The translations under genes were made by a program, and so were the position numbers. From Bigelowiella natans CCMP2755 (Eukaryota > Cercozoa > Chlorarachniophyceae), in NCBI GenBank assembly GCA_000320545.1, contig ADNK01000513.1, positions 1 to 64,000 of the forward strand: a stretch of DNA of 64,000 nucleotides. The letters run 5' to 3'. Shown in pieces: positions 50,309-63,200 of this stretch. A model generated the notes under the pieces. That model was not told the origin of the DNA. It did no database searches and saw only the letters and a list, made by a program, of their open reading frames with translations. How positions within the stretch are numbered: the stretch's first letter is position 1; each line of letters opens with the position of its first letter.

Positions 50309-51616
50309 ATGCGTTCGAAATCAAGGGCTTTGTTCGATTCCGGGAAGACGACAGATCTTGATGCCTCTTCTTCACATAATCTCAATTCAAGCGAGAGAGG
50401 AAGCAAACTACATTGTCCGAGGAGGGATTACTCATCAAAAACGATGGCGACTCTTACTAGCCGGAAGCGCACATGCCAAAGTAGGACCGAAGATGAAGAA
50501 GATACGAAGTCAAAATCTGTCGAGTTTGAGGTCGATCTCGAGGTGGGTGAGAATGTTCCGAAGAGGGTTCACGTAGAGGGTACGAAGAGGACAACGGAAA
50601 AGGCAACCTTCGAACCGAGAGAAGATAGTAAGGAAGAATCTTTCGAGGACATTCTAGGTCGATTTGCCCGTATCAACCTTAACAAAAAGCAGGATACTGA
50701 AGAGCGTTGCTTCCTTTGCGGAGAGGTAACGAAATTAAAGGAATTCGCTGCCCACATTCACGGATGTGTAGAAAAACTTCGAGAAGAAGATGAGGCTATG
50801 GAGTTAGCCTCGCTTGCTGCAAGTGGTGTTCCAGTATGTAATAGTGCATGCTCCCGTCGCGATTATTCTCATTTCATGTCCCACTACCATCCCCCGGCAA
50901 TTTGTCCCGTTTGTGATGAGCAAATGCCCCTTTACGAAGTCGACGCTCATCTTACCCTATGCCTAAAGAAGTCTCGTTGTAGCTCGCGCTCTGTTGAAAA
51001 TGACATTGAAGTTGAAGTTGAAGAAGAGGATATGATGCCAAGAGGAATTGCGGAAGTGGAGATTAATGGGGAAAGGTACAAAATTGATTTGAACCAACTC
51101 ACCCAAGAGAACCTTAAGACGGGAAGAAGGCGACAGATAAGGCGCACTGAGACGGGATGGAAGTGGTGTGATGATTCTGGACTATTCATTCCTTTCGACC
51201 CCGTTTCCAATCAAAAAATAGAAAAATGCATGGAAAAGACATTAAATGTTCCGGAAAACCCCAATGGCAAAACTGATTCGAAGGAAACCTCAGTATCCAC
51301 AGAGGAATCATCTTCAACGGACAGCTCAAACCCCGCTGGTGCTCTTACCTGCGGTATTTGCTCTTCTCAGAACTCTGAAAATTCTGAAACCACTACTTCA
51401 AGTTTTGTGTCTACCATGGATCAGAAGTATCAATCAAAGCTTGATAGGAAGCTTGCAGGAAAGAAGTTAAGCAAAACCCAGATGGCAGCATGTGCAGCTC
51501 TCATCGTCCAGGAAAAGGACAGAGCTGATTCAGAAAAGTCGGTTTCCCTGGCTCGTCTTATGCAGAGCTTTAAATCTTTAGGGATCACCAAAGATAATAT
51601 GAAAAAACAGCTTTGA
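50309..51616 (+). CDS. Intronless zinc-finger (UBZ-like) and WWE-like protein
   Basis: This is a single uninterrupted frame of 435 codons from ATG 50309; ATG 50444 (MATLTSRKRT) is an equally plausible start. Near residue 134 lies CFLCGEVTKLKEFAAHIHGC and near 199 CPVCDEQMPLYEVDAHLTLC, two C2HC fingers of the Rad18-type UBZ pattern (CPVC, then H-x3-C), which in known proteins bind ubiquitin. Residues about 250-315 carry both halves of a WWE domain in unusual order: YKIDLNQLTQENLKTGRRRQ then IRR, followed by GWKWCDDSGLFIPFDPVSNQ and KIE. WWE domains bind poly-ADP-ribose or accompany ubiquitin ligases. The C-terminus is Ser/Thr-rich and ends in a helical basic region. A role in ubiquitin or ADP-ribose signalling is inferred. 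Lack of introns is unusual beside its neighbours and may indicate retroposition. Confidence 0.75.
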   Translation: MRSKSRALFDSGKTTDLDASSSHNLNSSERGSKLHCPRRDYSSKTMATLTSRKRTCQSRTEDEEDTKSKSVEFEVDLEVGENVPKRVHVEGTKRTTEKATFEPREDSKEESFEDILGRFARINLNKKQDTEERCFLCGEVTKLKEFAAHIHGCVEKLREEDEAMELASLAASGVPVCNSACSRRDYSHFMSHYHPPAICPVCDEQMPLYEVDAHLTLCLKKSRCSSRSVENDIEVEVEEEDMMPRGIAEVEINGERYKIDLNQLTQENLKTGRRRQIRRTETGWKWCDDSGLFIPFDPVSNQKIEKCMEKTLNVPENPNGKTDSKETSVSTEESSSTDSSNPAGALTCGICSSQNSENSETTTSSFVSTMDQKYQSKLDRKLAGKKLSKTQMAACAALIVQEKDRADSEKSVSLARLMQSFKSLGITKDNMKKQL

Positions 51617-52552
51617 ATTAAGTGGTTAGAATCATATGGATAAAAAATTAAGATTCGTTCGTAGAAGTAAAAGTGTTACGAAGTCTAAGCATATTTTTCC
51701 ATCACCCGAAATTTGAAGCTCGTTCTGTATAGGATGCTTTCGAATTACTTTCGAATTACAATGAGTACTGATTCGCACAATAAATTTCTGATGTTCGATT
51801 ATTTACTAGCTAGATAAATCGAAGATGATTTGATAATTTATATGACAAATTTCTATGTGACAAAAATTACATCATGTGTAACGTCATGTGCAAAATGTAG
51901 TCATAATGTAAAGTTTCTGCGGATTATAGGATAGCTCATGATGATCTATGACTAGTACGTGGATAGAGCTTAGACACAGCATTCAGGCTTGCAACAGCGG
52001 GCTCAAAGGATCAATTCCATACGCAGACATTGTGACGCCGGTCATTGCATGCATGGCATTGCTCACGCCATGAGACGGTAGGTGTAATGAGCTAATGTAG
52101 CTCTGAGCTGTGCAATGCAGCGGCTAGAGCGCTAATGCATGTGTTGATGTCATTGTCTAGCTAGCTAGTTGCGTCCGTTTGTTGATGTTGACTATACGAT
52201 TTTTATCATTGTGCATCATCAATCATATAGGACAAACTAGCATTGCGCTTGTGCGTGTGCTTGCTGCTTGCTTGAGAAAATCTCATTCTTTGAGTCAAGA
52301 AATATCTACATCAGATGGGATTTATTCTGAATTAGATGTTAATATTTATTTACATGATAATGCAATCGCTAAGATAGTTCGTGACTTCTAGATTTTCGGT
52401 CTACGGCGCGTGAGCTTTATTATCATGCATAACGATTAAGGACGATGTTATATGTGTTCAGCCTATTAAAGTTTGCTTGCCCAAAATATACCACTTCACA
52501 AGCATAGAGCAAATGCCAGAATGCTAGAAATCCACAAATTATTAGATAATTT
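51617..52552. repeat. Convergent spacer with CTAG-rich patches
   Basis: This spacer lies between the stop of the UBZ/WWE gene and the stop of the next minus-strand gene. CTAG/GCTAG words cluster at 51806-51816, 51946-51955 and 52156-52170. The remainder is AT-rich with no coding exon supported. Confidence 0.55.
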
Positions 52553-53907
52553 CTAATACAGACTATCCTTATCGCTCATCCCAGGAATCGATCTGGACGC
52601 AGGAATAGGAACGATTACGATCTCATCGTTCGGGTCTTTCCTAAGAAAACGATACGCATGTCAGCAATACATATCGGGCTGTCAAAGCAAAACTTTGTAT
52701 CCACAAGCTCTCTACTAAATCACTGCCTACCGGAGACACAATCCTATTCGGTGGAGCTCTGCTGCTTGTCTTTCTCCATGTACCTGATATTTTCAGTAAA
52801 CAAACAAATTTTTGATGGATCTCTTCGTGACACCCATACTCGTCTTCAGCAGATCGTACCTTTTTGTAAAAGAGAGTGTCTTGGTCTAGGTGCGTGAATC
52901 CGTGATTCTTCCGCTCATTGAGGGCCTCATACTGATAATATAGGTATGTTTGTTCTTCTATCTATGCCCATTCTTCTAATCTTGCGAAGAGACTAAGCAT
53001 TCTTTAATAAAGGACAAAGCTTTCATAGGAGAAGCAGTGGTGGCAGAAGTAAGAATAGCAGATACCTGGCCTAGAAATTTCCGAGTTCCTATTGTAAGTG
53101 ACATCAACACATGCACGAAAGAAGTATGTGAGAAAAAGGTACAGATCGCCTTTGAGTGTCTAAACGTGTGTTATGCTATTATACATCATACCGAGATGAC
53201 GCTGCTCTAGCTCCTCGAAGTACCTGCGCAGTAAAAAACAAGTTGGCCGTGTCTTGAAGATGTGCTGCAATAGGCACGAGTCACGCTGTTTACAACCGCG
53301 TGAGTGCGAATAAGTAAGTGCTGGGTATATCATATCCCTCTTTCATGTACGTATCTGCTTGTGCACACGTGATGCTGGTGGTTAATGATATCACTACCTT
53401 TCGATGTCGGCAATGGTCCAATTTCGCCGCTCTCCTACAGAAATCATCCATTTTTGAGGAAAAGAGGTAGCAACCATCATCACAACGAATAGCTCATGCA
53501 CTATGGTCGTTGGTCCTTCGATCATTGTCGTGTCGTTGCCACGCGTCTCCCAACGAAACCCCCACCCCTCTCTCGTTCTATGTTTCGAGGACAACCCATG
53601 AATAGCGCCATTTGCTTCGCAGACAGCACGTTGGTTGCATTCCCTGACTGAGAAATTTGGAAATAGAAAATAGGGCACGGAGCGTAATTGGTAATAGGAC
53701 ATTCCGAGGCATATGCACCGACTGCTATCACCATTTGTAGTCGCCATTATTATTATAATAATAATCATCATCATCATTATCATCCTTGGGAACTGCTGCT
53801 GTCATGCTAAGAACCAACCAGTACCTGCTTCTTTCTACTCGAAGAGGTAGTAGGGCTTGAGTTTGGCCAAGGGTGCGTCGCTGTTGGCACAACAATAAAT
53901 AGGCAGG

Positions 53908-53962
<55 letters not shown>

Positions 53963-55497
53963 GAGAGGGATGAAGAGAGTAAAACTAGCCGCATTAAAAT
54001 GAAAACTCCGAAGTGAATACATCCGAGATATTTTCAGCTGGACTCCCACGAAATACTAGCGTAACTGTGTCCATTTCTCAGCGAACAAGAAGTGATTCGA
54101 TCGGCTGTCTATCCTAGGTGGTGCAATCATAATCGCAACAACCTAACATGGTCTTCGCGACGAATGTCAGTGGTTTCCTGCCTCCCTGCCGAACTTTCTG
54201 GCCCTAAAATGAGGTGCGAGGAAACACGATCACTCCCTCGTCGATGATACACGTGCATGAACATATATACTTTGAGAATATGAAAATGCTTTGTGCATGT
54301 GTTGTTAATTATGCGTGGTTTTCAACTGGTATGGACTGCCTAGCATAAGCGCACATAGGAGCAGCATGTCGTTTATATCCACACCCGCATATTGACTGAC
54401 ATATTGTTTTGATGAGGGAATTGACGACCTCGTAGCTGACAATCTTGCCTCCCTTTCTGATGTAGAAATGTGGTTCCAGGTTTGGGCGCATCACAAGTCC
54501 AAACGGGCCAAAAAACTCGTCCTGGCCGTGCAATTTGGACCAATGTGGACAGAAGAAAGGAAGAAATCAGCTATCATAGAAGTACAGATCTTCACACACC
54601 GTGGAATTCATCATGCATGTCATAAGTTGTCCTCTTACTTTTTCTTCTTTTTTCTTCTTCCTGTATTATTACTACTACTACCACTATTACTACTACTACT
54701 GATACTGATACATATCATCCTTCTCTCCACCTTATGCCCAACACGTTTCTCCCGGTCTAGATACTGTTTCACTTGTTTTCCTGACAATTCCGGTGAGGGA
54801 GGGGGAAAACCAAAGATGGTTGAAAAAAAATGATCCAAAGTGTTGATTCCCCCTCTTTAATTGCACCAGCAGCATAAGTTTACAATGACGACGACGACGA
54901 CAGACTGGGGGGGGCATTCTAAAACATTTGTTATCGTTTGTAATAGAAATTCTCCTCCTCAATTTTTTGGTATTAATGCTGTTTCACCCGCGAAGATGAA
55001 TGTGGCGTGGGATGTGAGCGGAGGTCCATACACCAAGCGAAATGGCCTGGTAGTATTAGCAGGATAAGATAGCTTATGATGTGTTCGTCGTGTTTTCAAA
55101 GCCATTGTGCATCATATTATGATGATGATGACAATGAAAATAATGATGATGATGATGATGATACCTCTTTTCTTCTTCAACATCGATATCCTCCACCAGA
55201 CATGTTTCTCCATTCTGGTCGGCAACGCGAAATAACATCAACAACCGCAGGATCGAGAGGAGGAGGAAGAAGAGGAGAGAAGTCACAGATTTGAGCCTTA
55301 TATTTACTACCTTGTAGGCAAACCAATCCGGGATGAAATTCTTCAGAGCTCTCTGAACAGTTAGAAATACCACAAATAAGTATCTAAGTGATGATAGCAG
55401 AAATCCAAGACAAACTAAACAATCCTCTTCATTCTGTGATGATGACGATGATGATGATAGTGGTGTTCCACCTTTGACTGATAATCCTTATGCTTGG
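52553..55497 (-). CDS. Unrecognised multi-exon protein, 5' end not found
   Basis: Fifteen small exons keep phase to the stop at 52553: 55497-55472, 55352-55311, 55214-55165, 55046-54988, 54780-54731, 54521-54429, 54203-54143, 53880-53825, 53647-53566, 53434-53398, 53223-53192, 53088-53066, 52931-52860, 52783-52731, 52640-52553. They encode at least 274 aa. Distinctive stretches are RALKNFIPDWFAYK, VYGPPLTSHATFIFAG, DEFFGPFGLVMRPNLEPHFY, RRNWTIADIERYFEELEQRH and DPNDEIVIVPIPASRSIPGM. No signal peptide, repeat or catalytic motif was seen and I do not recognise the family. The case for a real gene is the run of fourteen consensus introns whose phases all agree. The first exon listed is the least sure. 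Upstream, minus-strand sequence near 55640-55720 could hold more coding sequence. Confidence 0.6.
53910..53968. repeat. (GA)n microsatellite in intron
   Basis: A long GA run on the plus strand (TC in transcript sense) lies in the intron between exons 54203-54143 and 53880-53825 of the unrecognised gene, near the acceptor. Confidence 0.9.
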
Positions 55498-57119
<1,622 letters not shown>

Positions 57120-58131
57120 ATGATGGAGCTGGAGGGTTCCATTCGGCTTCAGATCTTCGAGTTTCTCGATATTTCGAGCCTCAGTTGCGTTGCTAGCACA
57201 TGTGGGGAGTTTCAAAGGTTTGTACGAGATAACCGACTCGAAGATATCGCAGCAGAAGTGCAGCTTCAGAAAAATCACTGGAACCGAATAGAAGCCGATC
57301 TGGGAAACGAAGGCTATCGCGACGGTTTAGATCAAGGTAATTTGCTCTTTGCGAGGAACGTATCGTTGTTTTCAGTTTCCCTCTTCGATGATATGTAAAT
57401 TAGGTTACGAAAGTTCCTTGCAAGAAGGCTTCGACCGAGGTTATCGAGACGCAACTGTATCCAGCTTGGAAGAGGGATTTATTCGCGGGTGTCTCACGGG
57501 CGCTTCAATATATCTCGATAAAAATACCAAACACTGTGACCAGAAGACGTTGAAACGCCTGAGAACTTTCCTGGTCGCATTAGGTGGGGTACCAGAAGAA
57601 GAACGGAAATCTGGAATAGCAGGAGTCTCTGTCTCGTTACGACCGACAAGAAAAACTGGCAGAAGAAGGAGACAACAAAGAAAAATAAGTATTGAGAACA
57701 CCGAAGATCCCACTCGCCAAGAAGCTAGCCTAGACGCTTCCACGAAATCATGTTGTACTGACTCAGGAACAGGCGGCTGTACCAATTCTTCACAAAACAA
57801 TAATTGCAGGAAACCTACGTGCACAACTGCTGACAACAGTGGCAAGTATGAAACTAAAATAAATGGTAGCAGGAATAATAATACCATTAAGGTTACATGG
57901 GAAAGCTTGAAACATATATTTGAAAGTTTAAAGCTGAACCCAGAGTCAATCTCAGATATACAAAAGATTTTGCTTCGTGCGATAGAAAAAGCTCGTACGG
58001 CACCAATAAAGTCCACCAGATCCCAAGGTAGCATCGACTCCTTTAATGAAGATTGTGAAGAAGGTCAATTTAGAAGTGCTGACAAAAAGGATGTTGAAAA
58101 TGATTCTGATGACGAATATGATTTTATGTAA
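57120..58131 (+). CDS. F-box-like plus Yae1-type domain protein (314 aa)
   Basis: Two exons, 57120-57336 and 57404-58131, join in phase 1. Residues about 3-45 resemble an F-box (SIRLQIFEFLDISSLSCVAS then TCGEFQRFV), the Skp1-binding motif of SCF ubiquitin ligases. Residues about 67-105 carry the Yae1 N-terminal-type glycine-periodic repeat: GYRDGLDQGYESSLQEGFDR, then GYRD and EEGFIRGCLTGA. In yeast, Yae1 with Lto1 delivers an iron-sulphur cluster to Rli1/ABCE1. The rest is low-complexity and basic, with a possible helical segment (LKHIFESLKLNPESISDIQKI) and an acidic end. Finding both domains in one chain is unusual. The Yae1-type repeat is clear; the F-box is likely but short. Confidence 0.7.
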
Positions 58132-59270
58132 TGAATGTATATCATTTAATCTTAATGAAGCTAACATTTGTTAAATGTAAATTTACATCTATTTTGCACA
58201 CCGCGAGGTATGTATTCGGGGCATGAAATTTACCTATCTATCGTACTATAACGTGGCACGCTATAACAACATGTAATGGAAAGAAGATTGTTTCGATATA
58301 AAATATCCTGCGCTACCAATTGCATGTTCATAATTATGTCGCGTTGCCTCATCATTGCCGTGTGTGTGCTGCTTGTACTGTGTCGTTTAATGTACGTGTG
58401 AGATTACGTTTGTTATAATGTACATGCTGCATGCGCTGCCCCTAGATTGGCTGTGTCTAGCATGTCTGCTAGCAGACATTTGTGCATGCGTACGGGTGAG
58501 TCATAGACGGGTGTAATATGGTTGATTTAAAATTGAACAATTATCATCCTAATGTAGCTATATGCAACGCGGCGACTAGAGCGCTTAAATTATACACATC
58601 ATATCTTGAGATATCTAGATATGTGTGATTATATAATTACCTAGTTATCTTCATTCTCCTTTACACGCACCTCGCATTACATGACAATACGACAGCATGT
58701 CTAGATGTGTGCGGTGCGCTTGTCATCGTTAGATTGTATCATCGCACACATGTAAGATGGATGTAATTAATCAATTAAATTTGTTCAATGGTCATCCTTA
58801 TATAGTAGCACATGTGGCACATATCTAGATGTGTGTCATCATATGTGGGTGCGTATAATTTTAGAAGTGTGCGCGTGCGCGCCTGTGTGTGTATGTACCC
58901 GACACATAGTTGTGCTTATTTTACCATGTTTGTGTTTCATACGATGCCATCTCAAGTGAGTCTTCACACGTCTAGCTATCTCTAGATCTGCCAGCATCTA
59001 GCTTCGAATAGCGACATGCAGCGTTTTGGCCATGGAGCACACTAGCACATGCTAGCATGTTCAAAATAATCAAACCTCCCTCAAGTGTCATAGACATTAT
59101 GCTATACCCTTGACTGCGAGTAATATAACAACAACGCACCATGTGCATAAATAATATAGCTTCTTGCATTATAGACAATCAAAATAAACTTCTCAATTTC
59201 TTTTTACGCGTGATGAGTTGTCTTAATAAATTGATGCAAAGCTTGCGACCGCTTGCATATTTTTGAATCA
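58132..59270. repeat. Convergent spacer with CTAG-rich block
   Basis: This spacer lies between the stops of the F-box/Yae1 gene and the uS19 gene. From about 58440 to 59060 the sequence is enriched in CTAG, TCTAGA, GCATGC and related palindromes (58455-58480, 58968-59005 and 59040-59060). No coding exon was seen. Confidence 0.6.
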
Positions 59271-59891
59271 TCACTTACTATCAGCATCTTTTCCAGGATG
59301 GATTGCCCTTTTCCTTGTTGGCGAAAATTCCCCTAGCTTGTGTCCAATCTGATGCGAGCAACCATGAGCAAAACCATCGACTACACAGAAAGTTTCGTAC
59401 CATGTCCTCTGTGATTGTGATGGGCTTGTAATCCTTCCCGTTGTGAATTTCGAATCTCAATCCAACGAACTCAGGGATAATTGTGCTCCGTCTGATTTAT
59501 GTGCGTTAGTAGCGAACGGTACAAATTCTCAAAAGTATTTACCGTGATTGTGTTCTTATTGCATCCTTTTGTATCACAGCCTTTCCAGCTCTCCGCAACG
59601 CTGATTTTCACAAAAAGATTAATATTGTTTTCATAGCAATGCGCACAAAGTTCACCTTGGAGATCTTCTTGCGCCTTCCTCGCCGCATAGAGAAGGTCAA
59701 TCTCAAAGTATGGTCCTTTCCAAGCCGAGCGGCTTCCAAAGAAACTGCGATTCAAAAATAATTTAGGGGATTCCTTGCAAGTTCATACATAAGTAGAGCG
59801 TTAAATATGACCGCAATGAACGGAGTTGCGCTGTCGACGGAGCCCGCGCTCTCTTGGTAAGCGTTGGTACGACAGAGAGCAGAGACGCCAT
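59271..59891 (-). CDS. Mitochondrial small-subunit ribosomal protein uS19
   Basis: Five exons, 59891-59812, 59744-59656, 59600-59543, 59491-59401 and 59348-59271, join in phase to 131 aa. The N-terminus [20 protein letters not shown] has the Arg/Ser/Thr-rich, acid-free character of a mitochondrial presequence. The rest is a full uS19: [49 protein letters not shown] and [13 protein letters not shown]. uS19 sits in the head of the small subunit near the A site. A plastid location cannot be excluded, but the sequence looks mitochondrial. The gene is divergent from the coiled-coil gene, with 377 bases between the start codons. Confidence 0.9.
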
Positions 59892-60268
59892 CGCGGCCTT
59901 CTGCTGCAGGTTGTGTGGAAGTTGTGATGGTTATACTTTCGATGTGCGTGTCTCAATTAGCAAAAACCCTACATTTTATGACAATTCAATACTCAACCTG
60001 TAATCCCCGGTGGGTGAAAACTCAATGATACTCCTCGCTTTTGCTTGTCGCAGAACCAAATCCTACTGTGATCCTTCCAGCGTCGGTTTCGAGACTCGAT
60101 GAAACGCAACTCTCTGCTGTGTCGTCGTACTCCTCTCCTCTGCTCCGAGGCGCACAAAACCCTTCGCCACCTCCCCGGCCCTTTCTATAGAGGGAAATAA
60201 ATAAGGGAGGGGGTGGTTCGTGCAGAAGAAGCAAGCATAGCTGCTGCTGGGGGGGACGGGATTCTTAG
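59892..60268. promoter_or_regulatory. Short divergent promoter region, uS19 and coiled-coil gene
   Basis: Only 377 bases separate the two start codons, so both promoters and 5' untranslated regions must be packed here or overlap. No defined element was recognised and no CTAG block is present. Confidence 0.5.
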
Positions 60269-63200
60269 ATGAGTTCCAAGGAGAAAGTGAGCATTTCGAA
60301 TTTGCACGGAACGAAAATGGAAACTAACTATTAATGTGCCCTGTAGTATTTCAAAGCATTTAACGATACTGAAGAATACCTAAGACAACTGGACCTGGTC
60401 AGTATCGTTTCTTCCCTGATTGAAATATTGGTTAAGAGAAATGAATCCATGGTGTAGGAATTTCGTGAGGAAAAAGCAGCAATTAAAGCTGAATATGACG
60501 AGAATCGAAAGTCTGCAGCGAAGAAGAAGGTCATAACTCTTTTGAACGCAATACCTCCCACTATTTACAAGGATTTTTTATTGCAATTGTAGAACATGTT
60601 GAGAGGTCGTGCGAATCGGCAAACTTTTCATATTGGGGGCTTTCCGGACGACAGGGAAGTCCCTCGCAGAGGATCAAAGCGAAGTGGACAAAAGCCGCCA
60701 GCAGCAGTGCCAACGTCATCATTCCCGGAACTCAATACAAACTTTCGCTCGCCAAGTAGGCGAGGGGCTGGAACTGTTGCAACTCGACCTGCAGGGGAAA
60801 TCAATACAGCAGAGCCAGCTCGCGGATCGATTAAAAACGTGGTGAAATCCATGCAAAATTCCTCTCGAATGGACTTTCTAGAACAGGTGAATACCCGTAC
60901 TGAAATTGCAACAAGTAGGTTGCATAAAAGACTTAGTATGCTCGAAAGAATGGTTCAAGAGCAACAGCAGGTTTTGCTAAGGCACGAGAGTCACCAAGCT
61001 CAGATGTCTTCAAAGATGGGGAAGAAGAATCGACCAGCCTCTACTCCGGGCGTCCAAAAGTTGATAACTGAACGTTTTGGATCTATAGAGCAGGAGTTAA
61101 GAAGTGAACAGGCAAGAAGAACTTATATGTTTCAAAATATTTCATCAGAAGTTGCGGCAACAGTAAAGGGTATGCAACAGACCATTTTGGCAGCGAGTGA
61201 TGCTCAGCGCCAAACTGATCTGAAACTACAGGCTCTTGTGTCCTCCATTGCAAAGGTAGACTCTTCTCGAGAGAGTATGGACAAGAGAATGGAAAGTCGC
61301 GACAAACACTGGCAGGATCAGCTGGAAGAGCTTCGATCAGAGATGGTTGACAAGATAAAAATGGTAGCGAAGACTCTGAAAAATGTTCTTGCCGAAAATG
61401 ACTCCTTAAGAGAACAATGCGCTTCTCAACGCCGGAAGATTTCACGTCTTGAAGGAAAGTTGGGAACCATTCAGGGTAACGTCAGTAGATCTTCGAAGAA
61501 ACCTCACACTTTAACCAAAGACGAACAAGACCGTGAGATACGGCGCATTCAAAGGCGACACGAACATCGGCAGAGGCATTCAGGAATGGGAGAACAGCAA
61601 AGAGAACAGCAAAGATATGATGAGAATAGACGCCACAGACGAGAGGAGGGTGGCGAACGAGCAGGGCTTAATGGACCCGTTAGACAAGTGCAGCAGCAGT
61701 ATCACAACCCATCAAGGGGGAAGCAATTCTTCGTGGAGCCGTTGAAACCGAAGCACCCCGATCGTTTGACAAGAGATCTGAAGCCTAGCCATGATGATGG
61801 TAACAGCGCTTTCAAGAGCAAGGTAGACCTCCCTAGTGATAATGTTATACTTTAAAGTAGAAAAGGGCCATCTATTTTTGTTTTTGCTTTGCATTGGTGT
61901 TACGCGGTCAAGCCGACATCCTGACACTGAAACCGATTTTTGTCTTGTTGAAACGTCCTCAGCCCTATGTAGCCGACCGCGACAATGAGATCCTTGCACC
62001 TACATACAGCCGTAAACATCCTGAGGTAGTACATGGTTATATTTAAAAATGTTCTAATGTCAATGAATAGATGTGGAACTGCATATTTACCAAAAATCAC
62101 GTGGGCGGAACAAATGCCTGATGTTTTCACACATGCACGTGCGTGTGTTATGTACTTTAAGAAAGACATTGGTGTCTGTGCACGTGTTTTAGGAGAATAA
62201 AACTGACAACGAGGACGAAGACGACTATGTTGAAGATAGTTACCTTCAAGATGACGCACAACTCGATCACAAAGACAAGCCAAGCGAAGAAGATTCCTCA
62301 TCCAAACTATTACGTGGTGAGGGAAAGAAAGAAAATCAACGAGATGATGAATTGACTGAAGAAACTGATTCCAATCGTGTCGAGTTTAAAATGGACAATG
62401 TCGCAGCATCAGAGGGCAAAGACCAGGTCGATGATGCCCATGGAATAAATAAGACAGCTGTTGCAGTTGCCGATGATATTCTAGAGAGCGAAGAGAAAGA
62501 GAAAGTAAAAAATGATGAAGTTTCTGAGGGCAAAGAAACGGAAAACATCAATAAAAGTGAGGAGGAATCAAAAGAGCTCATCGAAGAGAAGGCTATCGCA
62601 GCAGAAGCAGCAACAGCATCAGAAGAAGCAGCAGAAGAAGCAGCAGCATCAAAGGGCGATAAGCAGGTTGATGATGTCGATGGGACTAATAAGACATATG
62701 TTGCAGCTGCCGATGATCATGTGGAGAGCGAAGAGAAAGAGGAAGTAAAAAATGATGAAGTTTTTGCGGGCGCTGAGGGCGAAGAAAAGGAAAAAGCCGA
62801 CGAATCCAAGGAGAAGTCAAAAGAGGTGAACGAACCTGCAGACAAAAAGGGAGGCGGCCCCCTTGGCAACACAGAGCTCATAGACAACGGGGAAGAAGGG
62901 GCGGAAGAAGAAGATTTGATGATTGAGTTCGGTGATGAACTTCTTGATGAAGATGCAAACGTGGGAGATGATGAAGGAGAAGAACATCAGGCAAAACAGA
63001 GCGCTGAAGCGAAACAGATAGCTAAGGAAGAAGAGGGACAGACCGTAGAAGAGGCGGAAAGAAAGAAAAAGGCCGAGGAATCCAAAAGTAGTATAATCGC
63101 TGAAGAGGCTATAGAGGTAAATAAGGATTCTGCCGTCGAAGAGGAGAAGAACGCAGAAAATAGCGTGAGGGATGAAGAAGAGAAGAAGCAGGCTCCGGAT

